A stretch of 64,000 bases of DNA, taken from positions 62,001 through 126,000 of the forward strand of contig NZ_CP018786.1 of NCBI RefSeq assembly GCF_002025665.1. Reading direction: 5' to 3'. The DNA comes from Chryseobacterium indologenes. GTDB taxonomy: Bacteria; Bacteroidota; Bacteroidia; Flavobacteriales; Weeksellaceae. Shown here one piece after another: positions 16,815-24,122 of the stretch. The notes below the pieces were generated by a model. It did not search any database. It saw only the letters and a list, made by a program, of their open reading frames with translations, and had not been told where the DNA came from. A program made the translations under genes and the position numbers. Every line of letters begins with the position of its first letter. Position 1 is the stretch's first letter.

Positions 16815-18998
16815 TTATTTTTTTGTGTATTCGAGAGTTAGAGTAAACGAGTTGATAAGAGAATAATCGTAATCAGGTGTATTCAACAGTTCTATAATAG
16901 CTCTTTCTCTTTCGATTGTGATATAGGCTTTTGTTCTCCATTGGTTACCTGCAAATGCCGCTTTGAGATCATCCCATTCTGTAAACATTTCGTTGGAGAT
17001 AATGGTTTCAAGGTCTGGGAATTCAGGTCTTAAATCAATTTCACCTGTTCTTGGAATCTGATCCAGATACAAGGTTTTTTTATAAACAGGCTTACCGTTG
17101 ATCCATTTTCCACCTGTTAGCTCTTCTTTGGTACTGTAAGAATGCTGTTTGTCTGCATATTGTTTCTGGATGTAATCATTTTCCTGTGCATTGTCTCCGA
17201 AATAAGTTTTAGAACTTAATCCTCTGGCATTTGACACCTGATGTTCTACCATGACAGGTTCATCAGGATAATTACTTACCATAATTCCTTTTCCGTCAGA
17301 ATGATCAGTGAAACTTGTTAAAGAAGCTCCGGCATTGCTTAAACTAAGTTTTGCACCATAAGCTCTTGCCAATACACCGTAATCTTTACTGACATCTAAA
17401 TTCGATTGTATAGAATTATCTACACTGCCTGATGTGATCAAAACTCCACTTGGAAAGAAACCTACCTGGCTTTTAATTCCGTCCTGAGTATTTATTTTAT
17501 AGAGAAGGGATTCAATTTCCGGTGCTTCGGCATTCTCAAATTGGATATGACCAGACACGGGATTGTTAACTTCTGTTCCTGTAAGCGGAATGCAGTTTTG
17601 GAAGTCAGAAAGATTCTTATATCCAAATACATTATTGGCATTTAGAACCGCTACTTTTGTATAGGTGTTATCTGCTAAAGGGGTTCTTTTTGCAGAAACC
17701 ACAGCGTCAAAATCCAATGTTCTTGCAGCAAAGTCTCCACCGATTAAAGGCGTTACAAAATCATGACGTCTTGCTACCGGATTGGATTCAATAACCAACT
17801 TGTTGAATGTTGAACCTCCTAACGGTGCATTACAGCCGATAACTACATTGTTATCCCCCCAAACTCCCATAGCATGAGTTGTAGAGGCAGCATTATATCC
17901 AATAAAAGTGTTGTAACCCCATGCACCAGATCCTGTTGCTTTCCCATGAATATTTCCGGCAAAAGCACCTAAGAAAGTATTCTGAGTTCCATTAGTTAAG
18001 GAATAAGCGGCACCAAGACCAAGAGCCGTGTTATTGGTTCCGGTAATATTTTTGTTCCCTGCTTCATCTCCGATATATGTATTTCCGTTTCCTGTTGTTG
18101 TTTCAGTTCCCGCTTGTGTTCCGAAAAAAGCATTGAAATTACCCGTTGTAAGTTTAGTTCCACTTGAAACACCGGTTGCGGTATTCCATCTTCCTGTGGT
18201 GGTTTCATTTAAAGCATAAGAACCAAGGGCTACGTTATTTGATCCTGTGGTTAACTTTGATAATGTATTATAACCAATTCCCAGTCCGTAAGCTCCGGTG
18301 TGATCCGTGTTTAAATTTCCAAACCAAAAGGAATAAGTGGTAGGATTGAAGTTTATTTCACCTGCTCTGCCCTGGCTTGGCTGGAAAATAATAGGTTTGG
18401 TTGTTCCGTTGCCTCTGTCAATGACATTCTGTAAATTATCATTTCCGCTAAAAGTCGGTTTATCGGAAAGATCATTGTAACTGCCTGTTACAGCCACTTT
18501 TTTTACAGTGACTTTTTCCTGTCCTTCCTGTGATAATGTTACACTTCCATCAGCATTGGTTGTAGGAATGATGCTGAATTCCGAGAGATTGATGTGAAAG
18601 GCTGATCCGTCATTCTGGGTAATGATAATACTATTTTGAGACGCATCATATGAAGCATTCTCAATACTGATATCACGGGTTACCAAACTGCTTAAATCTA
18701 CGGATTTGCTTTGCTGGACACCATTCTCACCCGTATAAAATACCGTTAAGATATTTCCATTTAATTGCGGAACCTGAATAGCTGTCTGAGTTTCAATTTT
18801 TTCTTTCCAAAGCTGAGCATTCTGCGGATTTATATTGGATGCATTTGCATCTGCTTTTTTAGACAAATCATAATCTAATTGATCTGCAGGAATCTTTTCA
18901 TCTTTGTGCCAATAGGAATCATGCCACTCCCAGAATTCTTCCTGTACCGGAATATCTCCGTTTTCGAAATATTTTTTTAATTCTTGTTTTGTTTTCAT
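16815..18998 (-). CDS. Phage-tail-fibre-like protein with head-type repeats
   Basis: The 727-residue protein has three parts. Residues 1-36 are an N-terminal module shared with the next gene (31 of 36 identical: ELK-YFENGDIP, FWEW, DSYWHKDEKI). Residues about 150-175 hold the tail-fibre-type segment SYNDLSDKPTF. Residues about 240-390 carry repeated TTG-N-N-x-(A/T)-x-G units, like the beta-prism repeats of trimeric autotransporter heads and long tail fibres. A C-terminal region of mixed strands ends in ERERAIIELL. There is no signal peptide. It probably forms a trimeric fibre that recognises a surface receptor, attached through the shared N-terminal module (inference). The gene lies 11 bases downstream of the LRR gene and 7 bases upstream of the 1274-aa gene. 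Confidence 0.8.
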   Translation of the reverse strand: MKTKQELKKYFENGDIPVQEEFWEWHDSYWHKDEKIPADQLDYDLSKKADANASNINPQNAQLWKEKIETQTAIQVPQLNGNILTVFYTGENGVQQSKSVDLSSLVTRDISIENASYDASQNSIIITQNDGSAFHINLSEFSIIPTTNADGSVTLSQEGQEKVTVKKVAVTGSYNDLSDKPTFSGNDNLQNVIDRGNGTTKPIIFQPSQGRAGEINFNPTTYSFWFGNLNTDHTGAYGLGIGYNTLSKLTTGSNNVALGSYALNETTTGRWNTATGVSSGTKLTTGNFNAFFGTQAGTETTTGNGNTYIGDEAGNKNITGTNNTALGLGAAYSLTNGTQNTFLGAFAGNIHGKATGSGAWGYNTFIGYNAASTTHAMGVWGDNNVVIGCNAPLGGSTFNKLVIESNPVARRHDFVTPLIGGDFAARTLDFDAVVSAKRTPLADNTYTKVAVLNANNVFGYKNLSDFQNCIPLTGTEVNNPVSGHIQFENAEAPEIESLLYKINTQDGIKSQVGFFPSGVLITSGSVDNSIQSNLDVSKDYGVLARAYGAKLSLSNAGASLTSFTDHSDGKGIMVSNYPDEPVMVEHQVSNARGLSSKTYFGDNAQENDYIQKQYADKQHSYSTKEELTGGKWINGKPVYKKTLYLDQIPRTGEIDLRPEFPDLETIISNEMFTEWDDLKAAFAGNQWRTKAYITIERERAIIELLNTPDYDYSLINSFTLTLEYTKK

Positions 18999-19009
18999 TT
19001 GCTTAAAGT

Positions 19010-19768
19010 TTAATTGATCAGTTTTCCTCCTACAATTTCCACAGTACTGTCAAAAGAATAAGGAGTATAGGAGGTATCAGGTCCTAATGTTACTTTTGTA
19101 AGCTGGTTATCTCTGAAAGCATTGTTTTCAATCTTGAGGACACTATCGGGAATAATCACTGAGGTGAGCTGATTACTGACAAAGGCATCAGATCTAATTT
19201 CCGTTACTCCATTGGGAATCTCAACAGATGTCAGTTTATTGACAGAGAAGGCACCTTGTGAGATAATTGTTATTCCTTTAGGGAGACGGATTTCAGTCAG
19301 TTGGTTGGCTGTAAATGCTTGTATTCCAATATGGATAACGCTGTCCGAAATAAATAAAGATGTCAATTTGTTATTGTAAAATGCCCAATTGGGGATTTCC
19401 GTTACCTTGGGAGGAATTTTAAAGGTGGTCAAGCCGCCGTTACTAAATGCACTTTCCTGAATACTTGTTACGGAGTCAGGGATTTCTACATCAGTTACCT
19501 GCAGACCTGCAGTGAAATTTTTGGGAATAGTGAGTGTTCCTTCTTTTATTACAATTTTTCTTTTTGAAAAGAAGGTTAGTGAAGCATTTTTATCAGCATC
19601 CATTTCAGCATAAAGTATGTTGAATGTACCATTCTCCAGACCTGCAATCTTCCGCATGTCGATTTTTTCATCTTTATGCCAGTACGAGTCCTGCCATTCC
19701 CAAAAATCTTCCTGTTTTGGGATATCTCCATTTTCAAAATAGAGTTTTAATTCTTCTTTTGTTTTCAT
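19010..19768 (-). CDS. BspA-type leucine-rich-repeat protein with the same N-terminal module
   Basis: The 252-residue protein starts with the same 36-residue module as the tail-fibre-like protein. From about residue 90 it carries roughly six or seven BspA/LRR_5 repeats of about 23 residues (pattern L-T-x-V-x-I-P-x-S-V-x-x-I-x-x-x-A-F). These form a solenoid suited to binding proteins or glycans. There is no signal peptide. Swapping a solenoid for a beta-prism fibre on one N-terminal adaptor suggests two alternative receptor binders on a common scaffold (inference). It is the first gene behind promoter copy B, with a leader of about 170 bases. Confidence 0.82.
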   Translation of the reverse strand: MKTKEELKLYFENGDIPKQEDFWEWQDSYWHKDEKIDMRKIAGLENGTFNILYAEMDADKNASLTFFSKRKIVIKEGTLTIPKNFTAGLQVTDVEIPDSVTSIQESAFSNGGLTTFKIPPKVTEIPNWAFYNNKLTSLFISDSVIHIGIQAFTANQLTEIRLPKGITIISQGAFSVNKLTSVEIPNGVTEIRSDAFVSNQLTSVIIPDSVLKIENNAFRDNQLTKVTLGPDTSYTPYSFDSTVEIVGGKLIN

Positions 19769-19840
19769 AAAACGTTGTGTGATGGGTTAATAAATTGGGT
19801 GCTGTGATCTGCTTTTATTGGAGCAGGCTCACTTTTGTGC

Positions 19841-19896
19841 TATATTTTCAGACATAGTTCTGGCTGTTCAGCATTTTGTGAATGGTGAATTCAAAG
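19841..19896 (-). repeat. Leader repeat, copy 1 (before the LRR gene)
   Basis: This segment shares most of its bases, including GGCTGTTCAGCAT and GAATTCAAAG, with 20187-20244. It lies in the untranslated leader between promoter copy B and the LRR gene start at 19768. Local duplication of promoter plus leader is the likely origin. Confidence 0.65.
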
Positions 19897-19944
19897 AAAT
19901 TGAGAATGTTTAATGAGATTGCTGTACGGTTATTATAGAGATTT

Positions 19945-19985
19945 CAAAAATGATGTTGAACAGCGGCAGAACTTGTCGTGTATTA
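19945..19985 (-). promoter_or_regulatory. Promoter-operator module, copy B (LRR/tail-fibre/1274-aa operon)
   Basis: The operator is at 19963-19985 (minus strand: TAATACACGACAA then GTTCTGCCGC, one base off the inverted repeat). Ten bases later comes CATTTTTG (19945-19952), where C replaces the first T of TAnnTTTG. It is the most degenerate copy, yet its spacing is identical to the other five. Confidence 0.75.
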
Positions 19986-19993
19986 ATTTTTAT

Positions 19994-20164
19994 TTAAAAA
20001 ATATCTTCTTCGGGTATTCCTTTTTCAAAATCTTCCCTGAAGAAGTTTTCAATGTCAATGAGATAGTTTTCATAGTCCATCTCAGCATTTTCGATATCGC
20101 TCCATTCTATCGTATAGAGATCTTCATTGAAGAGTATATCGGTATTGTGATCTGGTGTTTCCAT
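19994..20164 (-). CDS. Very acidic 56-residue protein
   Basis: The frame is open from 20242 (82 residues), but its first 26 codons fall in the leader repeat shared with the non-coding leader of the LRR gene. The ATG at 20164 (METPDHNTDILFNEDLY) is therefore preferred. The 56-residue product has about 19 Asp/Glu and only two Lys/Arg, ending in GIPEEDIF. It has its own promoter copy C. It could be a chaperone-like or DNA-mimic partner of the large proteins (inference); no family is recognised. Confidence 0.55.
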   Translation of the reverse strand: METPDHNTDILFNEDLYTIEWSDIENAEMDYENYLIDIENFFREDFEKGIPEEDIF

Positions 20165-20186
20165 GTTTTGTGGGATAAGGTGTTGG

Positions 20187-20244
20187 TTATATTTTTTTGA
20201 ACATATTTCAGGCTGTTCAGCATAGGAGAATGTCGAATTCAAAG
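20187..20244 (-). repeat. Leader repeat, copy 2 (before the acidic protein)
   Basis: It matches 19841-19896 with small gaps and lies at a similar position downstream of promoter copy C. Its conservation in a non-coding copy argues that it is leader sequence here as well, and hence for the later ATG at 20164. Confidence 0.6.
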
Positions 20245-20292
20245 GCTTTTAAAAGTTTTTAAGGATTGTTGTTTTGTGTCTTTCTGATACTC

Positions 20293-20333
20293 CAAAAGTA
20301 GTGAGGCAAAGCGACAAAACTTGACGTGTTTTA
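20293..20333 (-). promoter_or_regulatory. Promoter-operator module, copy C (acidic small protein)
   Basis: The operator is at 20311-20333 (minus strand TAAAACACGTCAA then GTTTTGTCGC), followed after 10 bases by a perfect TACTTTTG (20293-20300). No terminator is visible between the small gene and the LRR gene, so this promoter could also feed the whole operon. Confidence 0.85.
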
Positions 20334-20400
20334 AAAAGATTTTTTTAATTTTTAAATATAATCTTAATAGCTTATATGAGTGGGTTATAAGGTAAAAAGC

Positions 20401-21438
20401 TTATATTTTATTTTTAATGAGTTTCTGAACAATCTGGTTCAAAGTTTCTCTGTGATCATCAATATAACTCAATCCGGCTTGTATCAGATTTTCAATATTG
20501 GATCTTCTTACATTATCCATTGCAGGAGACGCATTTTTCAGTGAAGGATTCAATCGGTAATAGTTTTTTTGATTTCTAAGTCCCAGCGTCTGAAACATCT
20601 GTTCCAGCTGATAATCCACTGTTTCTGCGTTGGCAGACATCAAAATGTCGACGATTGGACTTACCCAGCCAATTTTTCCAGCCTTTTCCAGTTTTTTAAA
20701 AGAATAAGGTCTTGCTTCAATTCCTGTTCCGATAGAGACAATGATCATGTCATTTACGCTTGGATGATTGGCTTTCTGATGGTTTTTTAAAACTTCTGCA
20801 AAAGGAATCTTTCTTGCTTCTGCATAAGCACAAAGTGCGGGATTATTAGCAAACATTCCTCCATCAATCAAGCTGAAAATCTGCCCATACATGGATTTAA
20901 TCTGAACAGGACTAAAATACGTAGGAGCCGCTGAAGTCGCTCTGCAGATATCTCTTACATAGAAATTGTCTGTGCTGAGGCTGGCTTTCCACGAGTTGAA
21001 AAGTTTTGCCCTTCTGTTCTCTATGTCATAACTTGTTATTAAACATGGTTTTATTAATTCTTTTAATTCTAAATTTCCAAAGAAATCATTTAAGTTTTTT
21101 TCAAGAGCTTCCTGAGAAATTCTTTCGTTCAATAATCCGAATGGATTGACCAGTTTTTCCCAAAAGGAAACCTGGAAGATGTCGCCGCCCTTTTCAGCAT
21201 ATAATTCCAACCCTTTTTGAATGGAATATTTTGCTTTTCGGGTTTCATCAGGAGAGAGAATAATAGAAGCAATCAGACCTCCGGTGCTGCTGCCCGCTAC
21301 CAGATCAAAATAATCTCCGAGCTTGGCAGTCGGCTTATCATAATACTGAAGCTGTTCTTCTATGTAACGCAGAATAATGCAGGTTACAATTCCCCTTATT
21401 CCACCTCCGTCCAAAGAAAGAATGGTTGTCTTTTTCAT
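20401..21438 (-). CDS. Patatin-like phospholipase
   Basis: This 345-residue enzyme has the complete patatin catalytic set. The oxyanion loop DGGGIRG is at about 10-16, the nucleophile elbow GSSTG (second Ser catalytic) at about 49-53, and the aspartate in DGGMFANNPA near 190. The family hydrolyses acyl chains from membrane phospholipids. CapV of CBASS defence is a relative, but no CD-NTase gene is adjacent. There is no signal peptide, so it would act on the inner membrane from the cytoplasm. Its promoter is copy D, with a leader of about 125 bases. Together with the M15 peptidase next door, it would provide a membrane-plus-wall lysis pair (inference). Confidence 0.92.
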   Translation of the reverse strand: MKKTTILSLDGGGIRGIVTCIILRYIEEQLQYYDKPTAKLGDYFDLVAGSSTGGLIASIILSPDETRKAKYSIQKGLELYAEKGGDIFQVSFWEKLVNPFGLLNERISQEALEKNLNDFFGNLELKELIKPCLITSYDIENRRAKLFNSWKASLSTDNFYVRDICRATSAAPTYFSPVQIKSMYGQIFSLIDGGMFANNPALCAYAEARKIPFAEVLKNHQKANHPSVNDMIIVSIGTGIEARPYSFKKLEKAGKIGWVSPIVDILMSANAETVDYQLEQMFQTLGLRNQKNYYRLNPSLKNASPAMDNVRRSNIENLIQAGLSYIDDHRETLNQIVQKLIKNKI

Positions 21439-21567
21439 GTGATATTTTTAATGGTTTGTTAAAAGGACACATGCAATCTTAAATCTATAGAACCCTATTG
21501 ACTATTCAGAAAATGTAGAGATTCCATATTGAGATTTCATTGCTTTTTCTGTTGTTTTCTTATAAAG

Positions 21568-21608
21568 CAAAGGTAGTCTGAGGAGGCGACAGAACATGTC
21601 GTATTATA
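21568..21608 (-). promoter_or_regulatory. Promoter-operator module, copy D (patatin gene)
   Basis: The operator is at 21586-21608 (minus strand TATAATACGACAT then GTTCTGTCGC), followed after exactly 10 bases by TACCTTTG (21568-21575). Confidence 0.85.
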
Positions 21609-21629
21609 TTTAATTTCAAATAAATGACA

Positions 21630-22130
21630 CTAAAAAATAACGTAATTCTGTTGGTCTTTTGGCATCTTCAAAAGCGTTCTCCAACTGGTTTTTACAGAGC
21701 CTTTTTTAGAAGGAATTGTCTTCTTTTCGAAGTGGGGAAGGTCTTTAAATGTTTTCCAGTTTCCACCCCAATCCCAGCCGTGACGGGCAAAAATTTTCAC
21801 ACATTCGTACCAGTCTGCAACTTTGTCATTATCCCAGTCCTTTACGGTATCCCAGCTTGCGGTTTTTCCGTCAATCATCAGGCAGATGTCTACGGCAAGT
21901 CCATAATTGTGGATGCTTTGTCCTGCCTTTGCATTGGTTACCTTTTTTCCTGAAGTAATTCTTCCGATGGCATAAAGTTTTTCCTGCTCTTCAAAAGATC
22001 GTAATCCCTGAGTGATTCGTATCTTGGCTCTTCCTGTAAGGGCTTCGTCACATTCCTGTATAATTTGCTTCACTTCCTCTCTTACCAACGGGTGAAGTTT
22101 CTGAATCCTTTCTAAGGTTACTTTGTCCAT
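21630..22130 (-). CDS. M15-family peptidoglycan peptidase, endolysin-like
   Basis: The 166-residue protein carries the VanY/CwlK-type zinc site. GLRSFEEQEKLYAIGR is followed by SIHNYGLAVDICL (His and Asp ligands) and the end signature WDWGGNWKTFKDLPHFE (last His ligand). This arrangement is typical of phage endolysins such as that of T5 (L-alanyl-D-glutamate peptidase) and related carboxypeptidases. There is no signal peptide, as in holin-dependent endolysins, so access to the wall needs membrane damage. The start at 22130 is preferred because an ATG at 22154 overlaps the -7 box of promoter copy E. The leader is then very short. Confidence 0.9.
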   Translation of the reverse strand: MDKVTLERIQKLHPLVREEVKQIIQECDEALTGRAKIRITQGLRSFEEQEKLYAIGRITSGKKVTNAKAGQSIHNYGLAVDICLMIDGKTASWDTVKDWDNDKVADWYECVKIFARHGWDWGGNWKTFKDLPHFEKKTIPSKKGSVKTSWRTLLKMPKDQQNYVIF

Positions 22131-22151
22131 ATTTCTTATTTTGTTATAGAA

Positions 22152-22192
22152 CAAAAGTATAGCGCAGAGGCGACGAAACTTGACGTGTTTTA
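22152..22192 (-). promoter_or_regulatory. Promoter-operator module, copy E (M15 endolysin gene)
   Basis: The operator is at 22170-22192 (minus strand TAAAACACGTCAA then GTTTCGTCGC), followed after 10 bases by TACTTTTG (22152-22159). Confidence 0.85.
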
Positions 22193-22356
22193 TTTAAAAT
22201 TCTATAACATTCAACCTTAAGCAAAAACATAATAAGAAAAGAGATTTAACGACAGGTAAATTGATCTGTACACTTAAAAAAATGATAAAAAATTGGTTTT
22301 AAATTTTTAAAAATCAAATAGAAGTAGTAAATATGATGGATAAAACACAATAGTAA

Positions 22357-23940
22357 ATGCATACGATCCTACCTTTTTTATTGGCCATGGTTGCAGCAAT
22401 TGTACTGCTCAATATGTGGGCTACAAAATTAAAAATTGCTTATCCTATTTTGCTCGTTGTATTCGGGCTGCTTGTTAGCTTTGTACCAGGTCTTCCGGTG
22501 GTAAAGATCAATCCGGATCTTATCTTTTTTATTTTCTTACCTCCTCTTTTATTTGAGGCTGCATGGTCTATTTCCTTTAAAGAAATGAAACGATGGTGGC
22601 GCATTATCGGAAGTTTTGCCTTTTTAGTAGTCTTTTTTACAGCACTGGCAGTGGCGGTGACGGCCAATTACTTTATTCCCGGATTTACACTTGCTCTCGG
22701 GTTTTTGCTGGGTGGTATCGTATCTCCACCTGATGCAGTGAGTACAGGAGCGATCATGAAATTTGTAAAAATACCCTCTACTACTTCTGCTATTCTGGAA
22801 GGAGAAAGTTTATTGAATGATGCTTCCTCATTAATTATATTCCGTTTTGCTTTGATTGCTGTAGGAACCGGACAATTTATATGGCAGGAAGCTTCATTAG
22901 ACTTTGTATGGATGATCATCGGAGGTGCCGGAATCGGTTTACTATTGGCATGGATCTTTGTACAGGTTCACAAAAGACTCCCTACAGAAGCTTCTTCGGA
23001 TATTGCATTAACGATTATTGAACCTTATCTGATGTATTGGATAGCAGAACAGTTCCATGCCTCCGGAGTGTTAGCTGTAGTTTGCGGAGGTTTGTATATG
23101 TCCAGCAAACGATTGATATTTCTCAACAGTACCAGCCGAATTATGGGCTATAGTGTATGGCAGAGCTTTGTATTTATTCTGAATGGTATCGTTTTCTTAA
23201 TCATCGGGCTTGAACTTCCTGAAATTGTTGGTGGGCTTCGGTCAGAAGGAATTCCTTTGAGAATAGCCATCCAATATGGAGTGCTGGTGACCGGTATTCT
23301 GATTGCCGCCAGAATCATAAGTTCTTATGCTGCTATGCTGGCTACATTGATTTTCCGGCCAAGTGTTGCTCCCCGTGCTTCTTCGGCAAGAAGACGGCTG
23401 TTGATGCCTTTGATGCTTGGATGGACCGGAATGAGAGGTGTTGTTTCATTGGCTGCTGCACTTGCCATTCCGATTACCCTTGAAAACGGACTTCCTTTTC
23501 CCAACAGAAATCTTATCCTCTTCATTACTTTTGTGGTGATTCTTCTTACATTACTTGTACAAGGACTTACCTTGCCATACTTCATCAAATATGGACATGT
23601 ATTTGATGATTTTACAGATGAAGAGAAAGATAAAAAGGCCAGGGAAGAAATAAAACATCAACTGAAACAGCATGTTTATCATTTTCTTAAAAATAAGCAT
23701 GAAAATGAACTGAACAGCCATGCAGGATTAGAAAGAATGCTGAAACAATGGGAGGAAAAGATCCAGACCAATAATACTGAATGGATGAATGAAAAGACCA
23801 AAGATATCTTTTTTGAAATGCTGGAAAGCCAGAGACAGTTTCTTTCAGAATTGAATAAAGATATTTCTGTCAACGAAGAAATTATCCGCCATCAGCTCTA
23901 TCAGCTGGACCTTGAGGAAGAACGGTTAAGAATGATTTAA
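22357..23940 (+). CDS. Na+/H+ antiporter, CPA1 (NhaP/NHE) family
   Basis: The 527-residue inner-membrane exchanger has about 12 hydrophobic segments in residues 1-415. Family motifs are FLPPLLFEAAW in TM3, SPPDAVS (ion-binding aspartate of the unwound helix) and EGESLLNDASSLIIF. A charged cytoplasmic tail (about 420-527) with coiled-coil tendency follows. It exports sodium or similar cations in exchange for protons. It is the only plus-strand gene in the island, flanked by promoter copies E and F that fire in the other direction, so it may be a later insertion between them (inference). Confidence 0.93.
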   Translation: MHTILPFLLAMVAAIVLLNMWATKLKIAYPILLVVFGLLVSFVPGLPVVKINPDLIFFIFLPPLLFEAAWSISFKEMKRWWRIIGSFAFLVVFFTALAVAVTANYFIPGFTLALGFLLGGIVSPPDAVSTGAIMKFVKIPSTTSAILEGESLLNDASSLIIFRFALIAVGTGQFIWQEASLDFVWMIIGGAGIGLLLAWIFVQVHKRLPTEASSDIALTIIEPYLMYWIAEQFHASGVLAVVCGGLYMSSKRLIFLNSTSRIMGYSVWQSFVFILNGIVFLIIGLELPEIVGGLRSEGIPLRIAIQYGVLVTGILIAARIISSYAAMLATLIFRPSVAPRASSARRRLLMPLMLGWTGMRGVVSLAAALAIPITLENGLPFPNRNLILFITFVVILLTLLVQGLTLPYFIKYGHVFDDFTDEEKDKKAREEIKHQLKQHVYHFLKNKHENELNSHAGLERMLKQWEEKIQTNNTEWMNEKTKDIFFEMLESQRQFLSELNKDISVNEEIIRHQLYQLDLEEERLRMI

Positions 23941-23968
23941 GCTATATCATGATTTTTGTTTTTGAAAA

Positions 23969-24009
23969 CAAAACTACAGTGCTAATGCGACAAAACATGT
24001 CGTATTATA
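23969..24009 (-). promoter_or_regulatory. Promoter-operator module, copy F (orphan, antisense to the antiporter)
   Basis: The operator is at 23987-24009 (minus strand TATAATACGACAT then GTTTTGTCGC), followed after 10 bases by a perfect TAGTTTTG (23969-23976). Transcription would start about 20 bases past the antiporter stop and run antisense through it. The first ATG downstream closes after two codons. No gene on the minus strand explains this promoter. The operator also lies about 100 bases upstream of the umuC-like promoter on the other strand. Confidence 0.8.
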
Positions 24010-24090
24010 AAATTTTATTCATTTGTTTTTCAATGTGTTAAATGTGATGTTAATTGTGGCTTAAAAGATTATTTTATTCTTTAAAAACTA

Positions 24091-24117
24091 TAATTTTGTA
24101 TAGATTTTCCTATACAA
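24091..24117 (+). promoter_or_regulatory. umuC promoter box overlapped by an 8-bp inverted repeat
   Basis: TAATTTTG (24091-24098) is the -7 element. Overlapping its end, TTGTATAG (24096-24103) and CTATACAA (24110-24117) form a perfect inverted repeat with a 6-base spacer. It ends 5 bases before the ATG. A dimeric repressor bound here would block initiation; a LexA/S24-type or XRE-type repressor is plausible (inference). Confidence 0.75.
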
Positions 24118-24122
24118 TTGTC

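Noticed and set aside
18020..18240. Direct repeats resembling a CRISPR array inside the tail-fibre-like gene
   Set aside because: The periodicity comes from the TTG-N-N protein repeats; units are in frame and degenerate, without uniform spacers.
20401..21438. Patatin gene as the effector of a CBASS defence system
   Set aside because: No cyclic-nucleotide synthase gene, nor the usual accessory Cap genes, lies near it; its promoter ties it instead to the WYL regulon.
9595..24009. Prophage, tailocin or contractile injection system
   Set aside because: Fibre-like and endolysin-like genes are present, but no portal, terminase, sheath, tube, baseplate or AAA ATPase genes can be seen, so none of these names is justified.
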